Origin: Casuarius casuarius
Taxonomy: Eukaryota; Chordata; Aves; Casuariiformes; Casuariidae
Direction: 5' to 3'
Length of the DNA stretch: 64,000 nucleotides
NCBI GenBank assembly: GCA_003342895.1
Contig: PTFA01000024.1
Span: forward strand, 7,190,580 to 7,254,579
Shown: positions 12,801 to 25,559 of the stretch, piece by piece
How positions within the stretch are numbered: the first letter of the stretch is position 1
Layout: every line of letters starts with the position of its first letter
Notes under the pieces: model-generated
The model's database searches: none
The model's input: the letters and a program-made list of their open reading frames with translations, nothing else
Told to the model about the DNA's origin: nothing
Translations under genes and position numbers: made by a program

Positions 12801-14583
12801 TGATCTCTGAACACTGCTCTTTACAGCCAAACCAGAACGAGAGGGGAAAAAGAAGAAAAGCAAGCTCGCTCCTGATGGTAACTCTGTGTTTCACTGCAAT
12901 AGTCAGAAATATTATTTCTCTGTAAAACTTTGCATTGTCTCAAAAGTCATCCTGTGCTGAGCTGCATAAAGATTCTGATTTCTGAAGGGAATAAACTATT
13001 TTTTAGAGGATGCATTTACTGAACAAGATCACTGAATCAGGGGCTCTGCTGTTTCAGTTTCCTCGATCTATCTTGTGTTCTAACATGCAGAGAAAAAAAT
13101 TAGATTGTCAAAATGCAGAACACTCAACTTTTGTTCACTGCCTTTGTCTACTTAATAATTATATTAACACGTAAGGTGTGACATAGCTTTATACCTGTAA
13201 CTTATGGGAGCAGGTCCTAGGTGCATGAATTTACAGCTTTTTTTCAATGTGATAGTGAAGGATATGGTACTTCTGCATTAGACATTAACTAGTAAAAATG
13301 CTTCTCTTATGCAGATGCCATCTGGTACATGCCTTTAGGGGAATATTAGACCGGTCTAGCCATCTCTTGAGTTGGGAACTGCAGGCATGCTTCCCAGATC
13401 CCAGGCTGGCACATGAACTCCAGGCACAGGATGGGGTGAGACACCAGAAAGCACCAGCCATGCCCTCTGGTGTCTGCGAAGGGGAACTGAGGCACAGCAC
13501 ATTGCAGAAGGTCCCAAATCTGGGCAGCTGGAGTCCTCCAGATTGAACCATAAGATCTCCACTGACAGAAAACATTTTTCCTCGTCTGCTCCAGAAAGTA
13601 GACTAAGAGATGGCACGGTCCTCCGAGTCTCCAGCGTTAGACCTCTCTGCATTTTCTGAGGCACCCTGTAGTTCTGCATGGCCAGTTCAGGACCAGGAGC
13701 GTGGACCGAAAAGGAAGGAGGGCGAGATCAGAAATTTCCAGTACAATCTCACATGTCAAATGCTCTAAATCTCTACAGTTGGTCACAAGAGAAAAAGAGA
13801 AGAAGTTGCATAACAGTTTCTTTAGAGCATATATAAAATATATAAAATCATTACTAATTACAGTTTAAAAGCAAATCATCACGAGGAGTTTTCATAAACT
13901 ACAATGTACTCCCAACGCATACAATGTTTTAAACAGATTTAAATTTTCAAAAGTGCTTTTGACTCTATGGTTCACTTCAGTGAGTCAAAGCTACTGTTCT
14001 GTCAAGCCAAACTATTTATACCTATGAGAATTTAACAGATAAAATTGAAGCAGGGAAAACAAGAAATCAATGAATTACAAGTTCTCAGTCATGCTTTTAC
14101 CAAAAGAGCTGAAGGTTTTTTTCCTAAACTGCACCTCTGTAACACGATATGAAGTCACATAAAACAGCTAAAAGTCAAACTCACGCTACAGGATAAGCTG
14201 AGTTTTCTCTGCTTGCCACGACTACAGATCAGTCACAGCACATTGATGAGCCCAGTCAAGAATGCCCAAACATCTCAGACAGCTGAGAATCTGTCCAGAA
14301 TTTCCTGAATGTTTTTACTCCACTGATTCATTGCAGTTTTTTCCAACATACAGTGTCTATGAAGGCTACTTTACTTCTCTTTATCTTTCAATCTTCTCTT
14401 TCCGTTTCCCTCCAGTTTTGGGAGGTTTGGGGGGGTTAATGATAATTGAAATCAATTCTTTTCCATGTTTCATTTTCCCAGAATCTTTCACCTAGGTGAA
14501 AGGTTGGTCTCAGTTTATTGGGAGCCCATAAAAGATCACTTAACTGGCATTTAAAGTACTTAAGTTAGGGAACAGTTGTCACA
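9896..14583. other. Unique non-coding stretch with small old-repeat traces
   Basis: No gene supported. Overlapping 80-107 codon frames on both strands at 13,285-13,679 and shorter ones at 10,980-11,424 lie in slightly GC-richer DNA and look like chance. A fragment at about 11,511-11,550 ('aggaccagatacaaag...') resembles an old amniote interspersed repeat found widely in reptiles and birds; that identification is from memory and weak. Confidence 0.55.
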
Positions 14584-14706
14584 AAAAGAAAGAAAGAAAA
14601 TATATTTTTTTATTTTTGTATATATTTATTTTATATATATTGTATACAATATAAATATATATTTTTGTATATTTGTTTTATATATATATACACACATATA
14701 AAAAAA
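14584..14706. repeat. TA-rich low-complexity tract
   Basis: Starts with GAAA repeats and continues as nearly pure A/T with TATA-type dinucleotide runs, an exact 16-base palindrome (atattgtatacaatat, 14,637-14,652), then an AC run and a poly-A stretch. This is typical microsatellite-like sequence, probably length-polymorphic. Confidence 0.9.
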
Positions 14707-16685
14707 ACCAGAAGCATCTGTGACTTCCAATAAAATACTTAAACCAAAGTGTGAAACAATATTAGCTTGTTTTCACGTGAGAACTAGATAGTTCAACAGA
14801 GTCCATGCTCTGTGTATATTTTTATTCTTGTTAAAAATTCAAAAGGCAAGCTTTTAATGTCCTCAACATTAACTTAAGTTGCAGTCAGTCTGTAAAACAA
14901 TAGAAGAGATGCTATTAAAAGTATATTAATAATAAAACAGATGCTTTAAAGAAAGCTTCGTATGACAGCAACCTCGGTCCATTTTGCCTTGGGTATAGCT
15001 GGACTGAATGAGAATCTCTGCACTTCAGTCAAGCTTAAGAGCGGAACCTTGGGTGAAGATCCTAATTTTTCTCTGAAAAATGAGGCTAAAGTGTTCTGTG
15101 CATGTGTCTTCCTTTGGAAAATAAGCAAATTTAGCTCTGGTCTTTAATTTAATTCCTGAAATAAGTTAACGTGGTCATAATTTACTTTTAAGGAACGTTG
15201 GTCCAGACCCAAGTAAGAAACAGTCATCTGAGGAAGATCAAGCCATGGCAGATAAGTTGAGCAGAGCATTTTGTTACCAGAGGGCTATGGCAGAGGAAAA
15301 AGAGGATGAGATTAATTCCCAGTAGTTTCACGGGCACGAATGTTTCCAGAGGCGAGGCCTGGCCCCAGCGAGTTCAGGGTCAGAACGACGAGGTGCTGCG
15401 AGGCCGTCCTCACCGAGCTCGTCCTAAGCCGTAGCTAGCGGTAGCAGCCTCAAACAGGGCCACAGACCAGAGCCAAGAAGTGTACTGCGGTGTCAGGACA
15501 TAAAAAAAAGGTTTTAAAGACAGCTTTAGAGCCAATAACGTTACTTAGAAACATATACTGTATCCCTTTTCCTGCCAATTTCTATAGCTATTGTAAATGT
15601 GCTCTATTATAATGTATTAAAACATTATGAAAATCCTGCCCTAGATTTGAATAGAATATAGTGACTATTTCCATAATGCCCATGCCTATACTATCCATTT
15701 TGTAGCACATTATCCTTGCCAATATGCCACACACATGCACGCCGCTCTTTAGAAATACATATATGCTGGTACGGATGCGCTGTTAGTACTTTCATATCGT
15801 TTCTAAAGAAAAATTCTGCATTACCAAAAGCACTTCCTTTAGTGCAGCTGAAGCTGTCACCTAGTTCTTAAAAATGGTTAATTTAGGGCATATATAAGCT
15901 CTTGATAGCAATCTTTACGTCTATGAAATGACTCTCTGCTTTGCTGAGATTTTTACAGATCTATTTGCTTTGTCTGCTGTTACCAGTAATATAAGCTTAT
16001 CCAGCAGAGGCACTGGACAGTTGCACTCAAATACCTATAAAGGCTATTACAAACACTGAAGCAAAATTTTATCTTTAGCAATTACAGTAAATAAAGCCAA
16101 AACATCAATACTTCCCTATTTAAGAGAGACTGGATCCATCTCAGTCTCAGAGATCTAAGTTACTTCTTAGGTTACAGAGGTTGCTACTTGTTAACTTACA
16201 CATCCATATTTGCATTAAGTAAGTTTGGGGCCTGATACAAACAAACGCTATTCAGGCAATACATACTACCATCATTTTTTCTGGGCTTCAGCGAAATTAC
16301 TTACAACGTTTGTGGTGATACCCTGCCTCAGGCCTATGGAAGTGTAATACACACCGGTACTGCTTTAATACGTATAGGTTTATGTCTTGTAACACCTCCA
16401 AAGAGTAATAGGAACTAAGCGTATAGTTCTAAAATTATTGGACAGTCTCCAGCTGACCTAGGGTGGTTTATGTTTTACAGTAAAAGTGTTCTTTACTACT
16501 CAGATTAGCAGCCAGTCATAAAATGGTTCCTCTTCTCCCCTCGTATCTACTATTGTACTTACTATAGAAGCACTATTTGAAGGAAGGTACAAGGCTCAGG
16601 CATGAACCAGTCATCCTCCCTAACATATAAAAATAATCTCATGTCCTCTGCACATGTTTAAGACTCCTTCATCCTCCCTAAGATG
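14707..16685. other. Unique non-coding stretch, small CpG cluster inside
   Basis: AT-rich DNA without a supportable gene. Bases 15,330-15,445 are an exception, with about a dozen CpG dinucleotides in some 115 bp inside CpG-poor surroundings. Frames of about 60 codons on opposite strands at 14,946-15,147 overlap each other and look fortuitous. Confidence 0.55.
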
Positions 16686-17565
16686 GAGAGGGAGGCTCTT
16701 TGCTGCGCTATCAGTGAACCAGCTCACCGTTGCCGTCTTATTTTCTGTCCCAGCACAAGCTCTCCAGCTTGCACAGGCAACGGGACGAGTGCCAGGCAGA
16801 GCCCGGGGGAGCACAGCACGCTCTAAAAACTCCCCTCCACATCCTGCCACGACCCCTCGCACGGGACCCGGCGTTGGGAAGTCACAGGCTGCGCCTTAGC
16901 AGGGTTCTTGCCTCTCGTTTTACAGACTGGGGATTTCGGGGAACATTCGTTTTTTCCATGGAAGGTGGTGTCTGTTCTACTGCAAGGGCTCAGGGGCACC
17001 ACCCCCCCGGGAGGTTTGGCTGGGGCTCCCAGGCAGCTCTGTGGAGCTGACCCCCCTTGCCGGAGGAGCTGCTTTCAGCTGAGCTCCTGCTCTTTGGCCC
17101 CCACCTGAGCTGCAGCCTCTCTGCATCACAGCTGGGTCCCGACCTGGCCACAGGCCCTGCCGACACTGACCCACGACTGCCCGGCCCAGCCTTGCAGAGG
17201 TGCCCGATGCCCAGGGCTGGGGTTGCCCCAGCTGCCTTGCTCCCGTGTGGGGTGGTGGGACCAGCTCCAGGGACCTCCCAGCCCCCAGACATCTACTGCA
17301 ATGTGGGTCTCACCTTGGTGGGGAGTCCAGACCAGCGAGGTCCTCACACCGAGCGGGGAGTATGGGCAGACTCCCGGATCCAGCCGTACTCATGAAACCA
17401 GAACAAAATTTGATGATTTCGCTTGTTGGAGGCAGTCCCCCAGCTGCACACTTAGGGGATTTGTTCACGTCTTGATGCTGCCTGCGAGGTACAACGTGCA
17501 GATGTTAGAGCGAAGAATCTGGGCTGTGCATCTGCGACGCAGGAGCTTCAGGAAATCTGAACGCC
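16686..17565. promoter_or_regulatory. CpG-rich island-like block
   Basis: I count about 38 CpG dinucleotides by eye across roughly 880 bp, against very few in the flanking kilobases, and G+C is clearly raised. This could be a CpG-island promoter or a distal regulatory island. However, its centre (17,066-17,244) is repeat B, so part of the richness may come from a GC-rich insertion. No downstream first exon could be recognised. Several frames (up to 136 codons, 17,223-17,633 plus) are open on both strands, as expected from high GC. Confidence 0.4.
17066..17244 (+). repeat. Repeat B, copy 1 (unnamed GC-rich repeat)
   Basis: Alignable to the reverse complement of 49,911-50,102. Shared anchors include 'ttcagctgag', 'tttggccc' and 'gtgcccgatgcc' followed by 'cagggctgggg', then 'gccttgctccc' here against 'gccctgctccc' there. 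By eye the two copies agree at roughly two thirds of positions. Both are open in the same frame, giving Ser-Ala-Glu...Leu-Leu near the start and Cys-Pro-Met-Pro...Arg-Ala-Gly...Pro-Ala-Ala-Leu-Leu-Pro near the end, with length differences that are multiples of three. The family is not recognised; an LTR, a LINE 5' region or a GC-rich DNA element are all possible. Confidence 0.65.
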
Positions 17566-20500
17566 AAGCAACTGCGTTAGCACCACAGGGACTTCTGTTT
17601 CTACCATATCCACATTTAATAGTCCTACTGTAGAAAATGCTTATATCTTGTTTCACATTCCTATGTTTTCAGAGAAGAACAAATTCCTTTCAGATCAGTG
17701 GGTAAGAAGCTAAAAAGGACAGGCAGGGTCCCAGCAAATCCTGTTCATAAAAATAAAATACTGTACATCTATTCATGGGTTTTGCAAATGGCGACAGGTC
17801 AAACGATACACAATAACCCGTGAAATCTCTTTACCCATCTCCCCGCTGAATGTCATTAATTCCATGGCCAGCTATCACTGGTTGCAAGAGACTCCAAACA
17901 ATTTTTGACAGGTAAAGTGACAGAGTCCCTTGCCAAGCACCTGCTGTCTCAGGAATTACTAAATACTTAGCTGTACACCACCTCTTACTATCCCAATTGT
18001 GCAAGCCATCTTAGCTCTAAAAAAAGAAAAGTATTGTGCCTTGTGAAGCTTAAATTACTGGACTTATATTAGAAACCAAGGCAGACTCAGAATCAGAGCC
18101 CTGAAAGGGAGCTTAAGGCAATTACTGGATTACAGCAATTCATGCTGAACTTCCCATAGAGGAACTAAACTTTCTATTTGTTTCAAATGTGCAGTCTGTC
18201 TTCAGAGCATCTCTGGCCTCTACTTTTCCTTGGGGATCTTTGGCTTTCCACAGAATCTGTATGTTCTTAAATTTCGTGCTTTCCTTTGCTCTGAAGAGAA
18301 CAACAGACTCCGGTGCATGCACCATCCCTCCAGCATATGTTTTAGACCTCCTTGATTTACAGGCTGATGCCGACTGGTAATGTCAGCTCCGGGAGCCAGT
18401 CCGGCACTTTAATGGGTCAGATGGAACAACTCACATCGCCTCTTGATACAATGGTAGAGGGAATTGTTGTTCAGAGAAACAGAAATACTTGGGGATCCAG
18501 ATAATTATACAATCACAGTTAGGAAAAACAAGTACCGAGGTTCCATTTTTCACCCTTTGAACATAAAAGAAATGTGGTATAATGCACAAGTATCAATTTT
18601 TAAAGTTGGGAAGGCTTCAGCACAGTTTATGTTTCTATTTTTAAACCCAAATTTTTGCCATTTCACACATGCCAAGGACATCTGAGAATTACGAGGCAGT
18701 GCTGAAAGACCCTCTTCCTCGGGGTTGCTCTTTCCTCCAGCTCTAGATGCCGGACCCTTCTGGGCTGTGACGGTACAGTCTTTGTTAGCAGGATGCCTAA
18801 AAAATATGTTCCCCTTGCTTATGGCCTCCCTCACATCACTCTTACCTTTGAGCTCACTGAGACATTTGACATCAAGGGCCTTTCATAGCCCAGGTGGGGT
18901 TTGTTATACTTAAAGAGAAGGCACAGCCTCTTGGGGACTAACCCAGAACTGCTGCCATTCAAACGTGAGAACTTCAAGACATAGTGTAGTCATAAGTTAC
19001 TTCTCAGGAGTCAGACGCTGCATTTATGGTGGGGGGGTGGGGTAGAGGACAACAGAAATGAGACATTTATACAGAAATTTATTCTGGTGAGATGCAAAAG
19101 AAAAGACTGATCTTTTCCTGGATTGCATTACCCACTGTTATTTCTCTGAGGACTGAGGACTTTATCTGCAGCTTACGCTGTAAGAATTTCCAGAAGAGTT
19201 TTTACAACAGAAGAATGTGACAGCAAAAAAGGTTCATAATTAAAACAAGCTATATTTAAACCTAACTGCTAGAAAGGAAGTAGAGTACAGTTTTCGGGTT
19301 TGTGCACAAAAGACCAGGAAAATGGCAGGGGAAAAATATTTATAGGCATGTGATAGGAATGTAATTACAGTTAGACAATGTGGATGCAAACTCAAGACAG
19401 AAAAGTTTGGATGTTCTTCATTAGACTAAATAGAGGAGTACGGCTGAAGCTCTTTCCAGGCACGCTGTATTTAAAGCATGAATTCACTGAAAAAGATAGC
19501 CTTTGATGTTTCTAGGCAATGGCCTTCATTTAGAGCTATATCAAAAAAGTATTCTAGTGTCATCTTTACTCAGCATTCTTTTAGTAATTATTACTATAAA
19601 ACATTCCAAGAGCATTTTCACAGAAAGATAGTTAATAGGGATTTTAAGTAGATACACATATTCTGGAGGACAATTTTCTTCTCATTTGCTCTACTTCTGA
19701 TTTTGCTGGTAAATCTAGACAAACCATGGGATCTAAAAAAAATAGGTAGAACTTTATAGCAGCTGCAGTGATATTTGAGTTTTCAGTGAAGAATGAATTG
19801 CCAATTTCTGCTGAAATATAACTTCTGCTATAGATTCCTTTGCATCTGTTGTAGTCAAACAACAATCAAAAATTCACATGATAATCAAATGACAACAGAA
19901 GTGTGAAGGCATACGAGACACTCCTGGAAGTCAATGAACTTGCAGCATCACTTGCACCAATCTTTTCTCAAAGTCAATGAAATTTCCAAGTTGTAAGGTT
20001 AACTAATACAAAACTTCACCCTTCTAATAGATTGAATCTGTGCCTCTATGCTTCCTTTCTCCTTCCCTCTGTATTCTTCATGTCAGTTATGTCTTCCCCA
20101 GTTCCTTCAGACTGCAACTTTTCAGATGTGGGACTATCCTATTTCTGTAGCTCTGCAACTCAGCACAGCTGGATCCTGCTTCTGATTGGGCCCTCTTGGG
20201 TACCACAAGATTAAATAGTAAGATAGGATCATACTAGAAATATGCTTTTTTGCTCAAAAATCTTTCCAAATAGGACTGCCAGGTGAGTAGATAAAGAAAT
20301 GTAGTTTATTATTTGCGAGTACCCATTCTCTCACAGACAAAACACATCAAAAATTACCAGCTCTGACACGTCAGTAACATCGGATTCATTGATCTGAATT
20401 CCCTTCCTACGATTCCCTGTATATTCGTAATGTGATCCATCAGTTTTCAGATCAAGAACTCTTCATATCTTATGTTACGTACAGATTAACTCAATGTCTT

Positions 20501-21943
20501 AAGTTGAAATCTGATAAGATAAAGTGTTGCATGCACAAGGAGCATCTTTCTAATAAAGTACTATGCTTCCTGCAATGGAAACTTATTTTTAGAAAGTTAA
20601 TAAAGGGATTAATCTTCCAGAGCAGAGGCAGCAGGGACAACACCAAATTAACAGTTCTTTCATTATAAAGAGCAACAAGACGCTGTACGATGTGAAGCAC
20701 GAGACTAGTCACTGACCCCTTTTTGGTGAGTGAATGGATCATTATGTGTAACATTTAAAATTAACCCGGTACCACAAGTGCACAGTAATTGTGATTTTAT
20801 TATACATTCACATAAATAATGCAATATTTTTAATGAACCATAACCTTTAAAACAACACTCTGAAAGCTGTGTCTAGTACAACGAGCACTATGCACTGTTT
20901 AATTTTTACTACCATTAAATTAGTAAGAAACATTAAGATATTCAAACAGCTTTAAAGAAAAAAAACAACATTTTAGCAATGAAGTTGTCTAGCTAAAACA
21001 TAGCACATCTCAATAGATGCACGCCTCTGATTAGGAGAGAAAACTGGAATCAAAGTAAACTCATCATAATAACAAGGTCTGATTTAATCATTATTTTGGC
21101 ATTATACTAAAATAGTATCTTATGCATGTAGGATATTTTCAAACTCAACAATGCAAACACTAAATTGGTAATGAATCGGGCACATGCATTTCATCATTTT
21201 CTTAGCTCTTCTAAAAACAATGTATTCCTTTCCCCACCCCATTAAAGAACAAGGATTTAGTGAAAATACGGTACTGAACAATTGCTTTGAAATACAAGAA
21301 TCTCTGGGGAGCCAGTTCTTCTGCCCCTGTGGGAATGGACCTTTCTGGTTGTTTAGTCCCTAGAAAGCAAAAGTCTGAGAAGCACGCGTGAGTGCGACCC
21401 AGTGGAAAGCTTTGCAAAAGAAGGGTTGCAGATAGATACACAGATGTGAGTTATCGGGCAAATGAAAACAGCTAGTCCTGCTCTTGGGTTTTCTCTATGT
21501 ATGTCTGCCTTGCTCGCTGTCCTGGGTCAGTACACATATTCTTCAACCACTCCCATCCTTGTGAAAGCTCTTAGCCACATGGTAACGTGCATGTAGAGCC
21601 AATATTGCGTTCCCAGCTACAGGTACAAGCAAAAGGTTTTGTTGGCATTCGAGCACAGTCCTACCCCTTCATTTTGCAAGTATCTGGAAAACTAAAGCAC
21701 ATAGACCTACGTTTGTAATCCTTTCACAATTCTCGGAGTCTGTCTCTTGCATCTCTCCTACTGTTCTCTGCCCACTCAACCCTCTATGGGCAGCTTGCTG
21801 GTTGATATAAATGGCCAAGGCCATCTTCTAGACTGGTCAGCCCAATGGCTTGATAGCAGCAAAGCTCCAGGGAGACAATCCCAGAAGACGCCTGATGACA
21901 GGGTGCTGTTCTGTCACCATAAGCTTCAGTCAGAACTGCTGAC
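17566..21943. other. Unique non-coding stretch, no gene seen
   Basis: No gene supported. Frames of 60-95 codons (such as 18,550-18,834 minus and 18,464-18,685 plus) have no recognisable similarity. There is a G-rich run near 19,028-19,043 (a run of seven G then TGGGG) that is too short to call a quadruplex motif. The segment is AT-rich throughout. Confidence 0.6.
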
Positions 21944-21960
21944 TTTTTTTTTTTTTTTTT
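21944..21960. repeat. Poly-T tract (17 bases)
   Basis: An uninterrupted run of 17 T. Read on the minus strand this is poly-A, so I looked for a retrocopy in minus orientation to its right. The sequence there does not resemble a gene and no target-site duplication is apparent. Confidence 0.95.
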
Positions 21961-24368
21961 GCCTGGCAGGAGCATCAGAGCTGCCAGTTCTGCCTGAAAG
22001 AGCAGAGCTTTGCCTTGCTTCTTACAGAGATCTATGGTTGGCCAAGTGCTTTTTAAGCCTTTTCTGAACATTTTTCATAACTCTAAACATTAGTAGCTCT
22101 CAGCACTCATTCAGCAATCCTTAATACCATAGGTGGTCTCATCAGGAGTCCCATAGGAAAAGGATGCTCCACTACCCACTGAAGTACAATTTCTCTGCCA
22201 TGACTTTCACAAACTCTTATTCCAAAAATTAGCAAATTGTATTTCAACTATATCAATCAGATCTGTTCACTGACTTGGGTATCTTGCAAGTACATGACAA
22301 TACTACTATCTGACATTAACAAGAGACTCTTGCTTGTGAGCCAACAAAACCAGCAACAAACTGTTCCCCGTGCCTCAATGTCCCCTCTGATCCTCGTTCT
22401 ACACATCAAAACTAACCCTACATCACTCAAAACTTCTTTGACTTCACACCAGCAAACCAGACTCACTTCCACCTACTAAAACACTCAAATCTATTCAGTC
22501 TCAGACATCAGGTGATGAGTTTCATTCTAAATCTGCTTCACAGATCTCTCAGTCAGAGTAACTACACTAAAACATAAGCTAAGCTAAGTCTGAATTTCTC
22601 CATGGCTAATTTGAATTTTTATATATTCTGTCAAAGATGATAAAATCTAAAATGAAAGGAAAACTAGAAATGTGGTCACATGCTCATGCCTGATCCACAT
22701 AAAATTTAAATTGCTGAATGATCCGTCAGTACACAGATTCAATATCAATGATCTGTGAACTATGCTTTTAAACATCACATCACTGACTGCTGTGCAGCAG
22801 CTAACTCCAGGCAACTAGCTGCTCCCTGGAATGCTTGCACACTACCAAAGCAATGCTTAAAAGTACTTCAAGTTCTCCAGAACCACATGAAAAATATCTG
22901 TACGGTGGTCAGATACGGAGTGTGACGGCTGCCTGCTGGTGCGATGTCAAAGAGTTGCTAACGTGGAACAGAACTATGAGGTGAGTATTTCTGGCAAAGA
23001 GAGGAGCCTGTGCATCTTTTTCACCTCCCAGGATTTGGGGAAGGGGGCAGGGAGCAGCAGGGATTAAGAGATCTTTCTTCTCTCTGACCCAAGTAGCTCT
23101 GTAGCTTCTTGTTACTCTGACAACCAGTGCAAAAGTGAAGTGTTACGTCCCTTCACTTCTTTCACAGTTACTGATATAACAAACTCTAACCAACCTAACT
23201 TGTCATTAAAAATGAAAAATCCTGATTTTTAAAAACATAGCCCTGATACTTTCCAAATTTCTATTTCCTCTCTTCTAAACCCCAATTTAAATAGATAGAC
23301 AGATTGATAAATAAGAGGGCAGAAGCTACAGCCTACCAGTCCTCATCTAAATATCAAGATGCAGATGCACACCATTTACTTCTTTGGGTTCTGATATTCA
23401 ACAGTTTAACATCACCACAAATTCAAATTCTTCAGATTCTCATCAATCCTGAAGACAGCCACACATTTTAGCCTGTCACAGAGTTTCTTTGGATGGCCTC
23501 ATGCATGTGAGCTTAAAGAATTCTGAGATATTCACCGAGGTTTAACACTTCCCTGCTTAAGCTACTAAATGATTATAAATGGGAGCAAGCTAATAGAGCC
23601 TCTTGACACGTCCATCAGGGCAAAATCCAGATCCCATCAACTTGAACAGGAATTTTGCCATTTAATTCAACAGAGCTGAGATATCATGAATTACCGTGAC
23701 AGCCATTCTAAGGCTGTCCAAATTGACAGTGGATTCAGAGAATTCTTCTCTCTCTCTCCTTTTCTTACAAGAGCAATTTAATTTCCATTTTAGTGCTTTA
23801 TTGCCCCTTGGTGAGCTTGGTCTTACAAGAGTTGAGAAAGGTTTTTTCTGAAGTACAGTTAGGTCTTTTCAATTGGAATTGAAAGACACAAGGACTAAAT
23901 ACATGTTTCCTGAGCAGTGCTAGAAAAGACCAGAGGAGAGTAAACTTTGAAATAATTTCCCTCTACTAGACTAAAGGGAATGAACAAAGTAGATAATCAA
24001 TGCCCACACAATCCTTTTTGCTAAATTTTTTGCCAGCAGCACTGCTGGTTTGATTGGATCATTTTAAAGACACAGAGAAATTGGCCAAGATCATCACATC
24101 TTTTCATGAACACCATTTGATAGCAAATATTCTTGTCAGTAGCAACCTGGCTAGATTCAAGCTGAGAGGTCCTGTAGCTCGTTATAAATCCCCTAACTTG
24201 AGCCATTGTTTGGGGTTTTTTTTTAGTTTTGGAGCTTGATGTCTGCATGAGATTTCCTTTGGTCTGTCACAAACATCAAAAAGTGCTTTAGACTAAAGAA
24301 ATCACAAAATGATTTACACAATGGAAAAATACAGCACTGAAAAGCAACCATGAGCTGGTTGCTCACAG
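21961..24368. other. Unique non-coding stretch, old-repeat trace near 23.6 kb
   Basis: No gene supported. The stretch at about 23,617-23,680 ('gggcaaaatccagatccc' followed by 'ttttgccatttaattcaac') resembles one half of a palindromic interspersed repeat common in reptiles and birds; this is a weak match from memory. Frames at 22,237-22,479 and 24,021-24,248 lie opposite other open frames. Confidence 0.5.
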
Positions 24369-24396
24369 CTACACATGTAACGAGTTACATGTGTAG
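24369..24396. repeat. Perfect 13-bp inverted repeat (hairpin)
   Basis: The arms ctacacatgtaac and gttacatgtgtag are exact reverse complements separated by only two bases (ga), giving a 28-base near-palindrome in otherwise unremarkable DNA. As DNA it could be a cruciform-prone site or a site for a dimeric protein. As RNA the two-base loop is too tight, so the terminal pair would open. There is no extended outer stem, which argues against a microRNA precursor. Confidence 0.85.
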
Positions 24397-25559
24397 TTCT
24401 GCACTGATAAATGGCTTATTTCTTTCAAACCTCAGATGAAAAAATCTCCAGCTTGAACATGAATTTTCTGTAGTGTAAGAATGCTTTGCAACTCCATAAA
24501 TCATAGCAGTCATTAGATACAAGAAAGAATGAAGCACACAAACAAAGACATTAATTCAAAACTTGTTCTTCATCCCACTTGTTGCTTGGTACTGCTTCCA
24601 ATTTACTGTCCTCCTTCAACATATGGGCCAAGATTTAATCCCAATCACACCAGTATACCCCGATTCTCTTCAAAAGTACTAACTAAATGTCTGTCCACAT
24701 ACTACAGAGCTGCTTTGCATGCCAGGGATCAAAATTAGGAAGACTTCTAGATAAACAGCAGATTGTAAGCTAGAAAAATGAATCAACAACTACCAGTAGA
24801 CTTAATTTCTAGCAAATTCAGTTGCAGTGACATTCTGCTTGTTAACCAAGCTGTCAAATATTATCAGTACGTGACATCATAACAAAGATATTCTGTTTGC
24901 CTTTTAACTTGGAGAATGCTGTTAAAATGTAGTTCTCAAATAAAATATTTGTTGAAAAACGTAAACTCTGATTGTTGTTGTTAGTTCTCGGATTCTGCTC
25001 AAGCAGCCCCTGGCTTACAGTCAACAGGAGTAAAACCCCAATTGTTTAATTACTTTTCAGTGAGCATTGCCTCCTCTTGCATGAAGCAGGTTTTACCGTG
25101 CCAATTCCTACTCCTTTGGAAGGCAACATTTATTACCTGCTGAAAGCTAGAAAAGGTCATTTTATGTAATTTTCACTTTTCATCCCTAAAGGGATGACTA
25201 CATCACTACATCCATGTAGAAATCATAAAAATTGAGTCTTTTGCTCCTGATCTTTTAACAAGTGGAGAGAAAAAAAAGACATGTCGTGGAAAACATTTTA
25301 TAAACTGATGAGTTTGTCCCAGATCATCAGCAAGCCTTCCGGAACAGGAAGGCTACAGAGCTTGTATTTGGGTAGAGGAATAGCACTGGGGCTGGTGACC
25401 TACCTTTCCGTAGAAATTCATGATACACCCCCTGGGGGTCAGAGGAACTGAAAAGGAGTCCATGTTTCTGTGTCTTTTTTATCTAACTCATTAGCAAGAA
25501 ATATGCAAGAAAACAACATTGGAAGAAATTCTTATATATAGTCAGGTATGTCTGGCAGA
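24397..25559. other. Unique non-coding stretch, no gene seen
   Basis: No gene seen. A fragment at about 24,624-24,670 ('gggccaagatttaatccc', 'caccagtatacc') is reminiscent of the same old palindromic repeat family as 34,897-35,100. The frame at 24,529-24,738 (69 codons) is unrecognised. Confidence 0.5.

Noticed and set aside
13285..13679. Three overlapping frames (82-107 codons) on both strands
   Set aside because: Mutually antisense, no recognised family, and explained by locally higher GC.
16977..17475. A cluster of GC-rich frames resembling a gene-dense spot
   Set aside because: All six frames are open because of GC and CpG richness, and the protein strings are Pro/Gly/Ser/Ala-rich without motifs. 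The shared part is repeat B.
21944..22071. Possible retrocopy marked by the 17-T run
   Set aside because: No recognisable parent gene to its right and no target-site duplication.
24369..24396. microRNA precursor at the 13-bp hairpin
   Set aside because: The stem is only 13 bp with a two-base loop, and the flanks do not extend the pairing, whereas precursors need about 30 bp or more.
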